A stretch of DNA of 64,000 bases, taken from contig NZ_JAPIUX010000004.1 of the NCBI RefSeq assembly GCF_026240015.1, positions 1-64,000 of the forward strand, written 5' to 3'. The translations under genes and the position numbers were made by a program. Shown here in pieces: positions 36,255 through 45,362 of the stretch (position 1 is the first letter of the stretch; every line of letters starts with the position of its first letter). This DNA is from Acetobacter farinalis. Its GTDB lineage: Bacteria; Pseudomonadota; Alphaproteobacteria; Acetobacterales; Acetobacteraceae. Under the pieces are notes generated by a model that saw nothing but the letters and a program-made list of their open reading frames with translations, ran no database searches and was not told where the DNA came from.

Positions 36255-38927
36255 ATGACCAAGTGGATCTACAGTTTCGGCGCAGGCCAAAATGACGGCA
36301 ACGCCGGAATGCGCAATCTCCTCGGCGGCAAGGGCGCCAATCTGGCAGAAATGTCCAATATCGGCCTGCCCGTACCGCCCGGATTTACCATTACCACTGA
36401 AGTCTGCTCAGCCTTTTATGACAATGGCCGCCAATATCCCCCTGAGCTGAAAGCCCAGTTGGATGATGCCATGGCTGCCGTCGAAAAGGCCATGGGCCTG
36501 CGCTTTGGCGATGCAGACGCCCCCCTGCTGGTTTCCGTGCGTTCTGGTGCGCGTGTTTCCATGCCCGGCATGATGGACACCGTGCTGAACCTCGGCCTGA
36601 ATGACCAGACCGTTGAAGGGCTGGCCCGCTCTTCGGGCGATGCCCGCTTCGCATGGGACAGCTACCGCCGCTTTATCCAGATGTACGGCTCCGTTGTGCT
36701 CGGTGTCTCTCATCATCGCTTTGAAGATCTGCTTGAACAGACCAAACGTGAACTCGGCAAACATGATGATACCGAACTGACAGCCGAAGAATGGCAGATG
36801 GTCCTTAAAGGCTATAAGGACATCGTGCTGAACGAAACCGGCACCCCCTTCCCTGAAGACCCGCAGGATCAACTCTGGGGTGCCATTGGCGCCGTATTCG
36901 GCTCCTGGATGAACCCGCGCGCCAACACCTACCGCAGGCTGCACGATATTCCGGCAAGCTGGGGCACGGCTGTGAACGTGCAGTCCATGGTGTTCGGCAA
37001 CATGGGTGAAGACTGCGCCACCGGGGTGTGCTTCACGCGTGACCCGTCCACGGGTGAAAACGTGTTCTATGGGGAATATCTGATCAACGCGCAGGGCGAA
37101 GACGTGGTGGCGGGTATCCGCACCCCGCAGCCCATGGCCGCCGAACGCGCAACGCCTGACCAGAACCCGATGGAAAAGGCCCTGCCTGAAGCCTATCAGG
37201 AAATGCTGAAGGTGCGTGACCTGCTGGAACGCCACTACAAGGACATGCAGGACATCGAGTTCACCGTGCAGAGCAACACGCTCTACCTGCTCCAGACCCG
37301 CTCCGGTAAACGGACGGCTGCGGCGGCTCTGCGCATTGCCATCGATATGGCGCAGGAAGGCCTGATCACGAAGGAAGAAGCCATCTCCCGCGTGCCGCCC
37401 GCCTCTCTGGACCAGCTTCTGCACCCGATTCTGGACCCCAAGGCTGAGCGCAAGCAGCTTGCACGCGGCCTGCCCGCGTCTCCTGGCGCTGCAACCGGTG
37501 TGATCGCTTTCTCTGCTGAAGATGTGGAAGACCGCGCCAGCAAGGGTGAAGACGTCATTCTGGTGCGTATCGAAACCTCTCCGGAAGACGTGCACGGCAT
37601 GCACGCCGCCCGTGGCGTGCTGACCACCCGTGGTGGCATGACCTCCCACGCCGCCGTTGTGGCGCGTGGCATGGGTCGTGTCTGCGTGGCTGGTGCAGGC
37701 AGCATTCAGGTTGATTACGGCGCACAGACCATGACCGTAAACGGCCATACGCTGAAAGCCGGAGACTGGCTGACGCTGGATGGCGGCACAGGTGCTGTCT
37801 ATCTTGGCCGCGTGCCGACCATTCCGCCCACCCTCTCCGGTGACTTCTCCACCCTTATGGGCTGGGCGGACTCCGTGCGCCGCCTTGGTGTGCGCGCCAA
37901 TGCGGAAACACCGGAAGATGCAGCCACCGCCCGCCGCTTCGGCGCAGAAGGCATTGGCCTGTGCCGCACGGAACACATGTTCTTCGGCCCGGACCGGATT
38001 GGCCATATCCGCCAGATGATCATGACGGAAGAACCGAAGGCACGCGCCAAGGCGATTGATGCCCTGCTGCCGTTCCAGCGTGGTGACTTCACGGAGCTGT
38101 TCCGCATCATGGCGGGCCTGCCCGTAACCATCCGCCTGCTGGACCCGCCGCTGCACGAGTTCCTGCCGCATGGTGAAGCGGAACTGAAAGACGTTGCCAC
38201 GGCTCTGGGGCAGGATATTGAAGCCCTGCGCGCCCGCCGCTCCGCACTTTCCGAATCAAACCCCATGCTTGGCCACCGTGGCTGCCGTCTGGGTATCAGC
38301 TACCCGGAAATCTACGCCATGCAGGTGCGTGCCATTGCGGAAGCCGCTCTGGCCGTCTCCAAGGAAACCGGCAAGGCTGTCATTCCGGAAATCATGATCC
38401 CGCTGGTAGGCACCAAGGCCGAGCTGGATCTGGTGCGCAAAGCGTGTGAGGCTGTGATTGCTGATGTTCTGAAGGAACAGAACGCGACACTCGACTATCG
38501 CATCGGGACCATGATCGAACTGCCGCGGGCTGCCATCACTGCGGACAAGATCGCAGAAAGTGCGGACTTCTTCTCCTTCGGCACCAATGACCTGACACAG
38601 ACCACACTCGGCCTCTCCCGTGATGATGCCGGGTCCTTCCTGCCTGAGTATGTTGAAAAAGGCCTGCTCCCGCAGGACCCCTTCATCTCCATTGATCAGG
38701 AAGGCGTTGGCGCTCTGGTGCGCATGGGTGTTGAAAAAGGTCGTGCGGCAAAGCCGGACATCAAGCTTGGCATCTGCGGGGAACACGGGGGCGATCCGCT
38801 CTCCATTTCCTTCTTTGAAGAGGTCGGGCTGGATTACGTCTCCTGCTCTCCGTTCCGCGTCCCTGTGGCGCGTCTGGCAAGCGCGCAGGCCGCGCTGGCT
38901 GCCCGCCGCAAAGCAGTCAAAGCCTGA
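36255..38927 (+). CDS. ppdK: Pyruvate, phosphate dikinase
   Basis: An 890-residue enzyme interconverting pyruvate + ATP + Pi with phosphoenolpyruvate + AMP + PPi. The N-terminal ATP-binding domain starts MTKWIYSFGAGQNDG; the phosphohistidine segment GGMTSHAAVVARGMG carries H465; the C-terminal TIM barrel has FGTNDLTQTTLG and the catalytic cysteine in GICGEHGGDP. Acetic acid bacteria use it for gluconeogenesis from lactate, pyruvate or acetate-derived carbon. The ATG at 36255 begins the homology; an open frame runs 58 codons further up. Its regulator is encoded next. Confidence 0.97.
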   Translation: MTKWIYSFGAGQNDGNAGMRNLLGGKGANLAEMSNIGLPVPPGFTITTEVCSAFYDNGRQYPPELKAQLDDAMAAVEKAMGLRFGDADAPLLVSVRSGARVSMPGMMDTVLNLGLNDQTVEGLARSSGDARFAWDSYRRFIQMYGSVVLGVSHHRFEDLLEQTKRELGKHDDTELTAEEWQMVLKGYKDIVLNETGTPFPEDPQDQLWGAIGAVFGSWMNPRANTYRRLHDIPASWGTAVNVQSMVFGNMGEDCATGVCFTRDPSTGENVFYGEYLINAQGEDVVAGIRTPQPMAAERATPDQNPMEKALPEAYQEMLKVRDLLERHYKDMQDIEFTVQSNTLYLLQTRSGKRTAAAALRIAIDMAQEGLITKEEAISRVPPASLDQLLHPILDPKAERKQLARGLPASPGAATGVIAFSAEDVEDRASKGEDVILVRIETSPEDVHGMHAARGVLTTRGGMTSHAAVVARGMGRVCVAGAGSIQVDYGAQTMTVNGHTLKAGDWLTLDGGTGAVYLGRVPTIPPTLSGDFSTLMGWADSVRRLGVRANAETPEDAATARRFGAEGIGLCRTEHMFFGPDRIGHIRQMIMTEEPKARAKAIDALLPFQRGDFTELFRIMAGLPVTIRLLDPPLHEFLPHGEAELKDVATALGQDIEALRARRSALSESNPMLGHRGCRLGISYPEIYAMQVRAIAEAALAVSKETGKAVIPEIMIPLVGTKAELDLVRKACEAVIADVLKEQNATLDYRIGTMIELPRAAITADKIAESADFFSFGTNDLTQTTLGLSRDDAGSFLPEYVEKGLLPQDPFISIDQEGVGALVRMGVEKGRAAKPDIKLGICGEHGGDPLSISFFEEVGLDYVSCSPFRVPVARLASAQAALAARRKAVKA

Positions 38928-38934
38928 ACAGGGC

Positions 38935-38963
38935 TGGCCGCCCCTTTTAAAGAGGGGCGGCCA
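38935..38963 (+). other. Strong hairpin between ppdK and its regulator gene
   Basis: TGGCCGCCCCT and AGGGGCGGCCA form a perfect 11-bp stem with a 7-nt loop, 20 bp before the next start codon. There is no T-run. It may be a leaky terminator or an mRNA-stabilising element that lowers expression of the regulator relative to ppdK. Confidence 0.7.
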
Positions 38964-38983
38964 ATGCTTTACTTCACCCAGCC

Positions 38984-39811
38984 ATGCAGCAGAATTCCTT
39001 AACCCTGCATCTTGTTTCTGAGGCCACCGGCCAGACGCTGGATGCTGTCGCTCGGGCGTGTATTGCCCAGTTCCCCAACACAGATGTCCGGCTGCGCCAC
39101 TGGAACCTCATCCGCTCACGCCTCCAGTTGCGGCGCGTTCTCCGCCATATTGCGCTGGACCGTGGGCCGGTCATGTCTTCCCTGACGGACCCCGCCTTGC
39201 AGGCTGATATGGAAGCGGGCTGTACAAGCCTTCAGGTACGCCTGCTGGATGTGCTGGATAACGCGGTGGCGTTTCTTTCGACCGAGACGGGAGAAACCGC
39301 AACCCGTCACCCTGGCGGTCAATACATCATGGATGAGAACTATTATCAGCGGATAGAGGCCATGCACTACGTGCTGGCCCATGATGACGGGCAGGAAACG
39401 GATAACCTCAAGGAAGCGGATCTGGTGCTGGTGGGCGTCTCCCGCGTTTCCAAGACACCCACCTGCTTTTACCTTGCAAACAGGGGCATCAAGGCCGCCA
39501 ACGTGCCACTGGTTATGGGCATTGAGCCGCCCCCCATCCTGTTTACACTGCAATGCCCGGTGATCGGCCTGACTATTGATCCGGAAACACTGATTGAAAT
39601 CCGGCGCACCCGCCTTTCCCAGATGATGCCGACAAGCCGCCAGTCGGACCCGGCGGCAGATTATGCCTATATTGATCTGGAAAAAGTGCAGGAGGAACTG
39701 CGCTGGGCACGGCGCCTCTGTCGCCACCATAACTGGCCGGTGATTGACGTCACCCGTCGCTCTATTGAAGAAACGTCAGCCTCCATTCTGGATCTGACAG
39801 CAACGCAATAA
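38984..39811 (+). CDS. ppsR: Pyruvate phosphate dikinase regulatory protein (kinase/phosphotransferase, DUF299)
   Basis: A 275-residue bifunctional serine/threonine kinase and phosphotransferase of the DUF299 family. The nucleotide loop GVSRVSKT is at 151-158, and LHLVSEATGQTLDAVARA opens the protein. The family inactivates PEP synthase or pyruvate phosphate dikinase with ADP and reactivates it with Pi. Placement directly after ppdK identifies PPDK as the target. In many alphaproteobacteria the family member lies elsewhere, so the pairing is informative. Confidence 0.93.
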   Translation: MQQNSLTLHLVSEATGQTLDAVARACIAQFPNTDVRLRHWNLIRSRLQLRRVLRHIALDRGPVMSSLTDPALQADMEAGCTSLQVRLLDVLDNAVAFLSTETGETATRHPGGQYIMDENYYQRIEAMHYVLAHDDGQETDNLKEADLVLVGVSRVSKTPTCFYLANRGIKAANVPLVMGIEPPPILFTLQCPVIGLTIDPETLIEIRRTRLSQMMPTSRQSDPAADYAYIDLEKVQEELRWARRLCRHHNWPVIDVTRRSIEETSASILDLTATQ

Positions 39812-39822
39812 GCCGAAGCGCA

Positions 39823-39842
39823 CGAACGCCACTCTGGCGTTC
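39823..39842 (+). terminator. Hairpin after ppsR
   Basis: CGAACGCCA and TGGCGTTCG form a perfect 9-bp stem with a 3-nt loop, 12 nt after the ppsR stop. A T-run is absent, so termination efficiency is uncertain. Confidence 0.55.
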
Positions 39843-39966
39843 GGAAAGCTCTGCCGTGAACACATTCTGTGACCAGTTCAGGCAGAGCCGCTCCGGGCAC
39901 CTCAGCCCAAGAGCCTATGCCTTGATCTCGGCCTGGACGCAGCGTCCGCCAGACTGGCCCGACCGG

Positions 39967-40338
39967 TCAGTCCGCCATTTCTGACGGATCCAGACGCTGC
40001 ACCCGAATAGCCTGACCTTGCGCATTATAATAAATAACGCTGCTGCCCCGGCGCTCGGCATAGCCGTCGGGTCGCCCGTCCTGCGTCCAGAACAGCAGAC
40101 GGTTTGCATCAGCCTGTTCCTGCACCTTGTCCCCTTCCGGGCGATAACGGAACTTGCTGAAATCCTTGTGCGCGCGCGGCAGGGGCGGTTTTGCCGCCAG
40201 ATGGTGCATATCCGGGCTTTTGTGGCCTTCCTCACCGTCATCATCATCTGCCAGTGCAGGAGAGACTGTCAGAACGGGTAATGCCACAGTCCACAGACCA
40301 GCAAACAGAAAACAGCCCTTACGGAACCAGTGTGCCAT
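39967..40338 (-). CDS. Small secreted hypothetical protein
   Basis: A 123-residue protein with a clear Sec signal peptide (1-30, cleavage after PALA), giving a mature acidic protein of about 93 residues that begins DDDDGEEGHK. The C-terminal half (FSKFRYRPEGDKVQEQADANRLLFWTQDGRPDGYAER) resembles a small periplasmic fold, but I do not recognise a family. The ATG at 40338 follows GGGAG; an in-frame ATG eight codons upstream is an alternative. It converges with ppsR. Confidence 0.72.
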   Translation of the reverse strand: MAHWFRKGCFLFAGLWTVALPVLTVSPALADDDDGEEGHKSPDMHHLAAKPPLPRAHKDFSKFRYRPEGDKVQEQADANRLLFWTQDGRPDGYAERRGSSVIYYNAQGQAIRVQRLDPSEMAD

Positions 40339-40693
40339 TGCGCGGTGATCTCCCACGTTCAAACTGCCTCAACCATGCTGAACTCTGCCCGGTTTTGGCT
40401 GGTTGCGCAATGAGGACACCTCTCCGCACACGCCCCTCCACCAAAGCCGCTGAACAGGCGAGGCGGTGGAGAAGGAGCCTGTGCGTTGAATGGTTACGCG
40501 CGGTGTATTGCGACCAACGTCTCGCAGATCACCTGAAAGACGGGCTCCGCAAGACGCTTCACGCCCCGGAACGCCAGAGTTTCCTGCACTGCTGGGTTTT
40601 TGGGGCACGGTCTTAACTTTGAGGCGTGCAAAAGACACTTTCCCAGACCACAGCTCTTGTCGGCCGTCCGGCACGGCCAGTATCATGCCCGCC

Positions 40694-41293
40694 ATGACAG
40701 AAACACTCACCGGACCGTTCACGCTGGAGCGGGAAATCAAAAAAAGCCGGTTTCTGGCACAGGCCATGCCTGTAAAAAGCATTAAGGAAGCAGACGCTTT
40801 TATATCCGGCATTGCCGCTGCGGCACCGGAGGCCACCCATCATTGCTGGGCGTGGCAGGTCGGGCCACATTGCCGCTGCCATGATGCCGGAGAACCTTCC
40901 GGCACGGCAGGCCGCCCCATTCTGCAGATTATAACCGCGCAAAAGCTCGATCTGGTCGCAATAGTCGTCTCTCGCTGGTTTGGCGGTATCAAGCTTGGTG
41001 CGGGCGGGCTGGTGCGCGCCTATGGCGGCACTGCCGCTGAGTGCCTGCGCGAAGCCCCGAAAGAAGAGCTGATAGAGCGCATCAGGCTGCGCTTTCATTG
41101 CCCGTTTTCCCTGCTCGCCCTTATGCAGGCCAGGATGCAGGACTGGGCGGGAATAGAAATGGCTCCCCCTGATTTTGACAGCACAGGGGCGACTATCGTG
41201 CTGACTCTTCCGGCTGAGCAGCAGGAGAGCCTTACGCACCGGATTCTGGATTTAACCAGTGGTCAGGCGCACGTGAGTGTTGTGGAAGACTAG
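40694..41293 (+). CDS. IMPACT / YigZ family protein
   Basis: A 199-residue protein of the YigZ/IMPACT family. The N-terminal domain opens FTLEREIKKSRFLAQA, with HHCWAWQVG, NDGEPSGTAG-like DAGEPSGTAGRPIL and VVSRWFGGIKLGAGGLVRAYG, all signature blocks; a short C-terminal domain (ferredoxin-like, DUF1949 type) follows. In eukaryotes IMPACT modulates GCN2; the bacterial role is unsettled. The start at 40694 (MTETLTGPF) begins the homology; an ATG three codons earlier is equally possible. Confidence 0.9.
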   Translation: MTETLTGPFTLEREIKKSRFLAQAMPVKSIKEADAFISGIAAAAPEATHHCWAWQVGPHCRCHDAGEPSGTAGRPILQIITAQKLDLVAIVVSRWFGGIKLGAGGLVRAYGGTAAECLREAPKEELIERIRLRFHCPFSLLALMQARMQDWAGIEMAPPDFDSTGATIVLTLPAEQQESLTHRILDLTSGQAHVSVVED

Positions 41294-41344
41294 AAACCTG
41301 CGCTGCGCGCGCAGCACGCAGGCAAGCGTCCCGTCTGTCCGGGT

Positions 41345-41740
41345 TTAGCGGGGGGTAACCCAGCCGTTCCCTGTGGCGTCACCCATCTGGCCGGAGCCGT
41401 ATGGGCCACTGGTTTCATAAGCGGAACCGTAGCGGGAGAGATCGGTGCCTGTTACGGCATCACGATGCACTTTTGCCAGATGGTCCGGGTCTGCCCCGTG
41501 GTTGAATTCCATGGACGGCGCATCCTGATAGCCCGGAGGCAGGCTACGGTGACCATGCACCGTTTTCTTCTCCGCGGATTTGCTGTTGGTGGATGAAGCC
41601 GCCCCGCCATCTCCGAAGGAAATGGAGTCATCAGGCGTCAGGGCCGGGTCCGCATGGGCAATGGAATTGCCGGCAGCCAGACCGAGGCCGAGGCAAAGCC
41701 CCATGAGCAGCATGAAAGATGGTTTACGCAGTTGCGCCAT
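41345..41740 (-). CDS. Small secreted hypothetical protein
   Basis: A 131-residue protein with a Sec signal peptide (1-30, cleavage after AHA) and a glycine/serine-rich mature part without predicted helices. I do not recognise a family. The C-terminus (YGSGQMGDATGNGWVTPR) is of low complexity. Its layout resembles the protein at 39967-40338 (same strand, similar size and signal length) but the mature sequences are not alike. It is divergent from the DAHP synthase gene. Confidence 0.68.
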   Translation of the reverse strand: MAQLRKPSFMLLMGLCLGLGLAAGNSIAHADPALTPDDSISFGDGGAASSTNSKSAEKKTVHGHRSLPPGYQDAPSMEFNHGADPDHLAKVHRDAVTGTDLSRYGSAYETSGPYGSGQMGDATGNGWVTPR

Positions 41741-42206
41741 TGCGCGTCACCCCGCGAAAGAAATGAACCTTAACCTGCACTCAGAGACCTGGCGCGGGCG
41801 ACAAGAGTTCAGTATCGCATCAACCTGCAAAAAAATCCAATCGGCTTTCGCGCCCCCGCTATCTCCCTCCGCCCGACCCATATCCTCTGGCAGGCTCACG
41901 CCTTCTTCCGTGCGCGCTCTGGTGCGCCCGCTGATGCGCTCTCTGGAGCGCCCTCTGGCCATCCGGTTACAGACCAGTCCGGTTTGCTGCCGCAATAGCT
42001 ATACCTTCGCGACAATGGCGCCATTCCGCATACGCATTCCCTATTGCAGTCCTTAAAGAATGGCACCACGTCGGCTTAACAAAGTTTGCGTATTCTGGCA
42101 GTTTTAGACATAAAGACACCCCTGCCGGAGAAAAAACCCGGAGGAGTGCTGTTATTTTTCTCCCAGCCTTCATCCCCACCCAAGAATGAACAGACAGGAT
42201 CGACCC
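41741..42206. other. 466-bp intergenic region upstream of the DAHP synthase gene
   Basis: Divergent promoters for the secreted protein gene and for aroG must lie here. Apart from the hairpin at 42117-42159 I see no gene, no clear -35/-10 pair and no RNA family I can name. Short open frames present have no start signals or recognisable products. Confidence 0.5.
42117..42159 (+). terminator. Hairpin plus T-run in the aroG leader (possible attenuator)
   Basis: CAC-c-CCT-g-CCGG pairs with CCGG-AGG-a-GTG across an A-rich loop and is followed by TTATTTTT. This terminator shape lies 48 nt before the aroG start, so it could act as an attenuator. The stem has one mismatch and one bulge. No leader peptide rich in aromatic codons is obvious. 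Confidence 0.4.
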
Positions 42207-43586
42207 ATGAGTGCCTCGCTCAACCAGCCCCACCCGACGTCTAAAGCCTGGATGCCGGAGAGCTGGCGGTCGTTTCCGGTCCGGCAGATGCCCACCTATC
42301 CGGATCAGGAGGCTCTGAAAGCCGTTGAAGGCCGCCTGAGCTCCTACCCGCCTCTGGTGTTCGCCGGTGAAGTGCGCCGCCTGCGCGCGCAGCTTGCCAA
42401 GGCCGCCAAGGGGGAAGCCTTCGTTCTGCAGGGCGGCGCCTGTGCGGAAAGCTTTGGTGAATTCAAGGCCGATGTGGTGCGGGACACCTTCCGTGTGCTG
42501 CTGCAGATGGCTGTGGTGCTGACCTTTGGCGCAAAAGTGCCGGTTATCAAACTCGGCCGCATGGCTGGCCAGTTCGCAAAACCCCGCTCTTCCGATACGG
42601 AAACGCAAGGGGATGTCACGCTGCCGTCCTACCGCGGGGATATTATCAACGGACCGGCCTTCACCTCCGAAGCCCGTGTGCCGGACCCGCTGCGGATGGA
42701 AACCGGCTATTTCCAGTCCACCGGCATTCAGAACCTGCTGCGCGCCTTCTCACGCGGGGGCTATGCCAACCTGCATGAAGTGCACCGCTGGAACCTCGGC
42801 TTTGTGGAGCGCTCTCCGCTGGCAGACCGCTACCGCGTGATGGCCGAACGTATTGGGGAGACCCTCTCCTTCATGCAGGCCTGCGGGATTGACGCCGCCT
42901 CTGCACCGCAGGTGGATGAAACAGAATTCTACACCTCGCACGAAGCCCTGCTGCTGCCCTACGAACAGGCGCTGACACGCGTCGATTCCACCTCTGGCGA
43001 GTGGTATGACTGCTCCGCCCATTTTGTCTGGATTGGTGACCGCACCCGCCAGCCGGATGGTGCGCATGTGGAATTCCTGCGCGGGGTGCGTAACCCCATC
43101 GGCATCAAGGTCGGGCCGACAAGCCGTATTGAAGATCTGGAGCAGCTTCTGGAAATCCTGAACCCGCAGGATGAAGCCGGACGCATCACCCTGATCTCCC
43201 GCATGGGCGCGGACAAGCTCGAACAGCACCTGCCGCCGCTGATGCGCGCCGTCAAACAGACAGGCCGCACCGTGACATGGCTGACAGACCCGATGCACGG
43301 CAACACCATCTCCACCTCACAGAACGTGAAGACACGGTCCTTTGACGCCATCATGAAGGAGATCAAAGGCTTCTTTGATGTCAGCAAGGCCGAGAGCATT
43401 CATGCAGGCGGCGTGCATCTGGAAATGACCGGCCAGAACGTGACGGAATGTGTGGGTGGCGCCAACTGCCTGACGGAAGATGATCTGGGCAGCCGCTATG
43501 AAACCTTCTGTGACCCGCGCCTGAATGCCGAACAATCTCTGGAAATTGCCTTCCTGCTGGCTGAAGAACTGACAGGCAAACGCTAA
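42207..43586 (+). CDS. 3-deoxy-D-arabino-heptulosonate-7-phosphate synthase, class II
   Basis: A 459-residue class II (plant/mycobacterial type) DAHP synthase, first step of the shikimate pathway. Signatures: GEAFVLQGGACAESFGEF, the RMAGQFAKPRS block that binds PEP, HFVWIGDRTRQPDGAHVEFLRGV, and WLTDPMHGNT with metal-binding histidine, then GGVHLEMTGQNVTECVGG. The class is common in alphaproteobacteria. The ATG at 42207 follows AGGAT; an ATG seven codons upstream is possible. A terminator-like hairpin in the leader suggests regulation by transcript attenuation. Confidence 0.95.
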   Translation: MSASLNQPHPTSKAWMPESWRSFPVRQMPTYPDQEALKAVEGRLSSYPPLVFAGEVRRLRAQLAKAAKGEAFVLQGGACAESFGEFKADVVRDTFRVLLQMAVVLTFGAKVPVIKLGRMAGQFAKPRSSDTETQGDVTLPSYRGDIINGPAFTSEARVPDPLRMETGYFQSTGIQNLLRAFSRGGYANLHEVHRWNLGFVERSPLADRYRVMAERIGETLSFMQACGIDAASAPQVDETEFYTSHEALLLPYEQALTRVDSTSGEWYDCSAHFVWIGDRTRQPDGAHVEFLRGVRNPIGIKVGPTSRIEDLEQLLEILNPQDEAGRITLISRMGADKLEQHLPPLMRAVKQTGRTVTWLTDPMHGNTISTSQNVKTRSFDAIMKEIKGFFDVSKAESIHAGGVHLEMTGQNVTECVGGANCLTEDDLGSRYETFCDPRLNAEQSLEIAFLLAEELTGKR

Positions 43587-43689
43587 GGCCCGCAGGCCGG
43601 GGGCATCACATAGCCGGGGGGTGCCTTTACCGCGCCCTCCGGACGGACCATCATCCGTGCAGCCAAAACCGGAACGGAGCGCTGAAAGC

Positions 43690-44892
43690 ATGACGCATTC
43701 CACGATGGGCACGGATGCGCCCGGCCTGACCACCGCCTACACATCGGCCCCCCTGTCCGATGCCACCATCCACGCCCGCACGGACTCCTACTTCAATCGC
43801 ACGCGGGAGATCGTCTCCCGCTTTGGCGATTGTGAGGTCACGTACGCCTTCTTCATCCGTCGCCCGGTTATTTCCGCGCCGGGGCTGATGCTGACATGGC
43901 TGAAAAACGTCATGGCGGAGCGGAACAGCCCCTATACGGTTGACCTCGTTCACCCCGAAGGAGACTGGGTGGGGGCTGGTGAGCCTCTGATGTACATCAC
44001 CGGCTCCTTCAGCCATCTGGCGGACCTTGAAACGCTTCTGCTGCAAAAGCTGGGCAGCCCCTGCGTGGCGGCACACCGCGCCTACCAGATAGCCATCTCC
44101 CTGCCCAACACCAGATTTCTGGCCATGGATGCCCGCCACTGCGCCGGGTTTGAAATGCAGGAACTCATGGCCTACGCGGCCTCCGTGGGCGGTCGCGCTG
44201 CACAGCGTGATGGCGCAATCGGCTTTATCGGCACGGCGAATGATGCTGTTGCGCCGTTTTTCGAGACAGAACACGGCGCAGGCACCATGCCGCATGCGCT
44301 GATTGGCTATGCGGGCTCCACCGTCCGCGCGGCGGAAATGTTCCATGAGCTGTATCCCGAGACCAATCTGGTCGTGCTGGTGGACTATTTCGGGCAGGAA
44401 ATTACGGATGCTCTGGCTGTCTGCCACCGCTTTCCCGATCTTGCCGCGCAAGGCCGTCTGGCCGTGCGGCTGGACACCCATGGCGGCCGCTTTCTGGAAG
44501 GGCTGAACCCCCAGCTTTCCTATGCTGTGCTGGACCGGCATGCCCCGGAGTCGCTCCGCCGGTACCGTTCGGATTCCGAACTGCGCTATCTGATCGGCAC
44601 AGGCGTTTCCGCCGCGGCGATCTGGCGGATGCGGGATGCGCTGGATGAGGCCGGATTCCCACAGGTGAAAATCATCGCCTCCTCCGGCTTCGGCGTGACC
44701 AAATGCGCCTGCATGGCGGACGCGCGCGCACCCATTGATGTTGTCGGCACGGGCTCTTTTATTCCCGACCGATGGAACGAAACCTATGCCACAGCCGATA
44801 TTGTCTCTTACAACGGCGCGGAACGTGTGAAAATCGGACGTGAATTTCTGCTCCCGTCCTGCCGCAAGGCCCAGAAAGGCAAACCTGAATGA
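43690..44892 (+). CDS. pncB: Nicotinate phosphoribosyltransferase
   Basis: A 400-residue enzyme making nicotinate mononucleotide from nicotinate and PRPP (Preiss-Handler NAD salvage). It has the N-terminal TDSYFNRTREIV motif, FEMQELMAYAASVGGRAAQRDGAIGFIGTAND, and the phosphate-binding region IIASSGFGVTKC and VGTGSFIP. The homology starts at the ATG at 43690. Downstream genes include nicotinamidase (pncA), the previous step. The stop overlaps the next start by 4 bases. Confidence 0.92.
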   Translation: MTHSTMGTDAPGLTTAYTSAPLSDATIHARTDSYFNRTREIVSRFGDCEVTYAFFIRRPVISAPGLMLTWLKNVMAERNSPYTVDLVHPEGDWVGAGEPLMYITGSFSHLADLETLLLQKLGSPCVAAHRAYQIAISLPNTRFLAMDARHCAGFEMQELMAYAASVGGRAAQRDGAIGFIGTANDAVAPFFETEHGAGTMPHALIGYAGSTVRAAEMFHELYPETNLVVLVDYFGQEITDALAVCHRFPDLAAQGRLAVRLDTHGGRFLEGLNPQLSYAVLDRHAPESLRRYRSDSELRYLIGTGVSAAAIWRMRDALDEAGFPQVKIIASSGFGVTKCACMADARAPIDVVGTGSFIPDRWNETYATADIVSYNGAERVKIGREFLLPSCRKAQKGKPE

Positions 44893-45296
44893 CTGACTCC
44901 ACCTCTCCTGAAGACAAGACATGGCGCGTACGCATTATGGACCTGTCCGGTGGCGCGGAAGATAATATTGTTGAAGAAATCGGCGGTTTTCATGACCTGG
45001 CGCACGCAAACGCCTTCGCCCGCTGCTACGTGCGGGACAGCGTGGAACGCTGCCGGACGCCGGGCGCCTCCGCCAAGGATGTGCTGAGCACATGGCTCAG
45101 CTTCGGGGAGGATGCCGTCGTGCTGGAAGCAGGGGAAGACGGCTGGCATTCCGCCAATGAGCTGGATGATTTTGTGGCCACCCGCGCCACCCCCATGGAG
45201 CGCGACTGGCGGGCGCTGGACCCCCGCCGACTGGTGGAAGAGGAAGACGAAGGGGAAGACCTGCCCGACACCCCTGAAGACCCCGCAGCCGACTGA
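44889..45296 (+). CDS. Small acidic hypothetical protein coupled to pncB
   Basis: A 135-residue protein with no recognised domain. The first 95 residues are well ordered in composition (WRVRIMDLSGGAEDNIVEEIGGFHDLAHANAFARCYVRDSVERCR), the last 40 strongly acidic (EEEDEGEDLPDTPEDP). It starts on the ATGA that ends pncB, so it is translated with it. I do not see a metal site or membrane segment. The position between pncB and gltX gives no firm functional clue. Confidence 0.7.
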   Translation: MTDSTSPEDKTWRVRIMDLSGGAEDNIVEEIGGFHDLAHANAFARCYVRDSVERCRTPGASAKDVLSTWLSFGEDAVVLEAGEDGWHSANELDDFVATRATPMERDWRALDPRRLVEEEDEGEDLPDTPEDPAAD

Positions 45297-45362
45297 AAGC
45301 CCGTTTGAAACCTCCACAGCAAAGGGCTGGTATTTCCCCTCTGCCCACGGCATAGAGACCTC

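Noticed and set aside
36408..38171. Very long open frame (587 codons) on the strand opposite ppdK
   Set aside because: It mirrors ppdK codon by codon in a GC-rich gene; its product is histidine/glycine-rich without domains. ppdK is complete and conserved.
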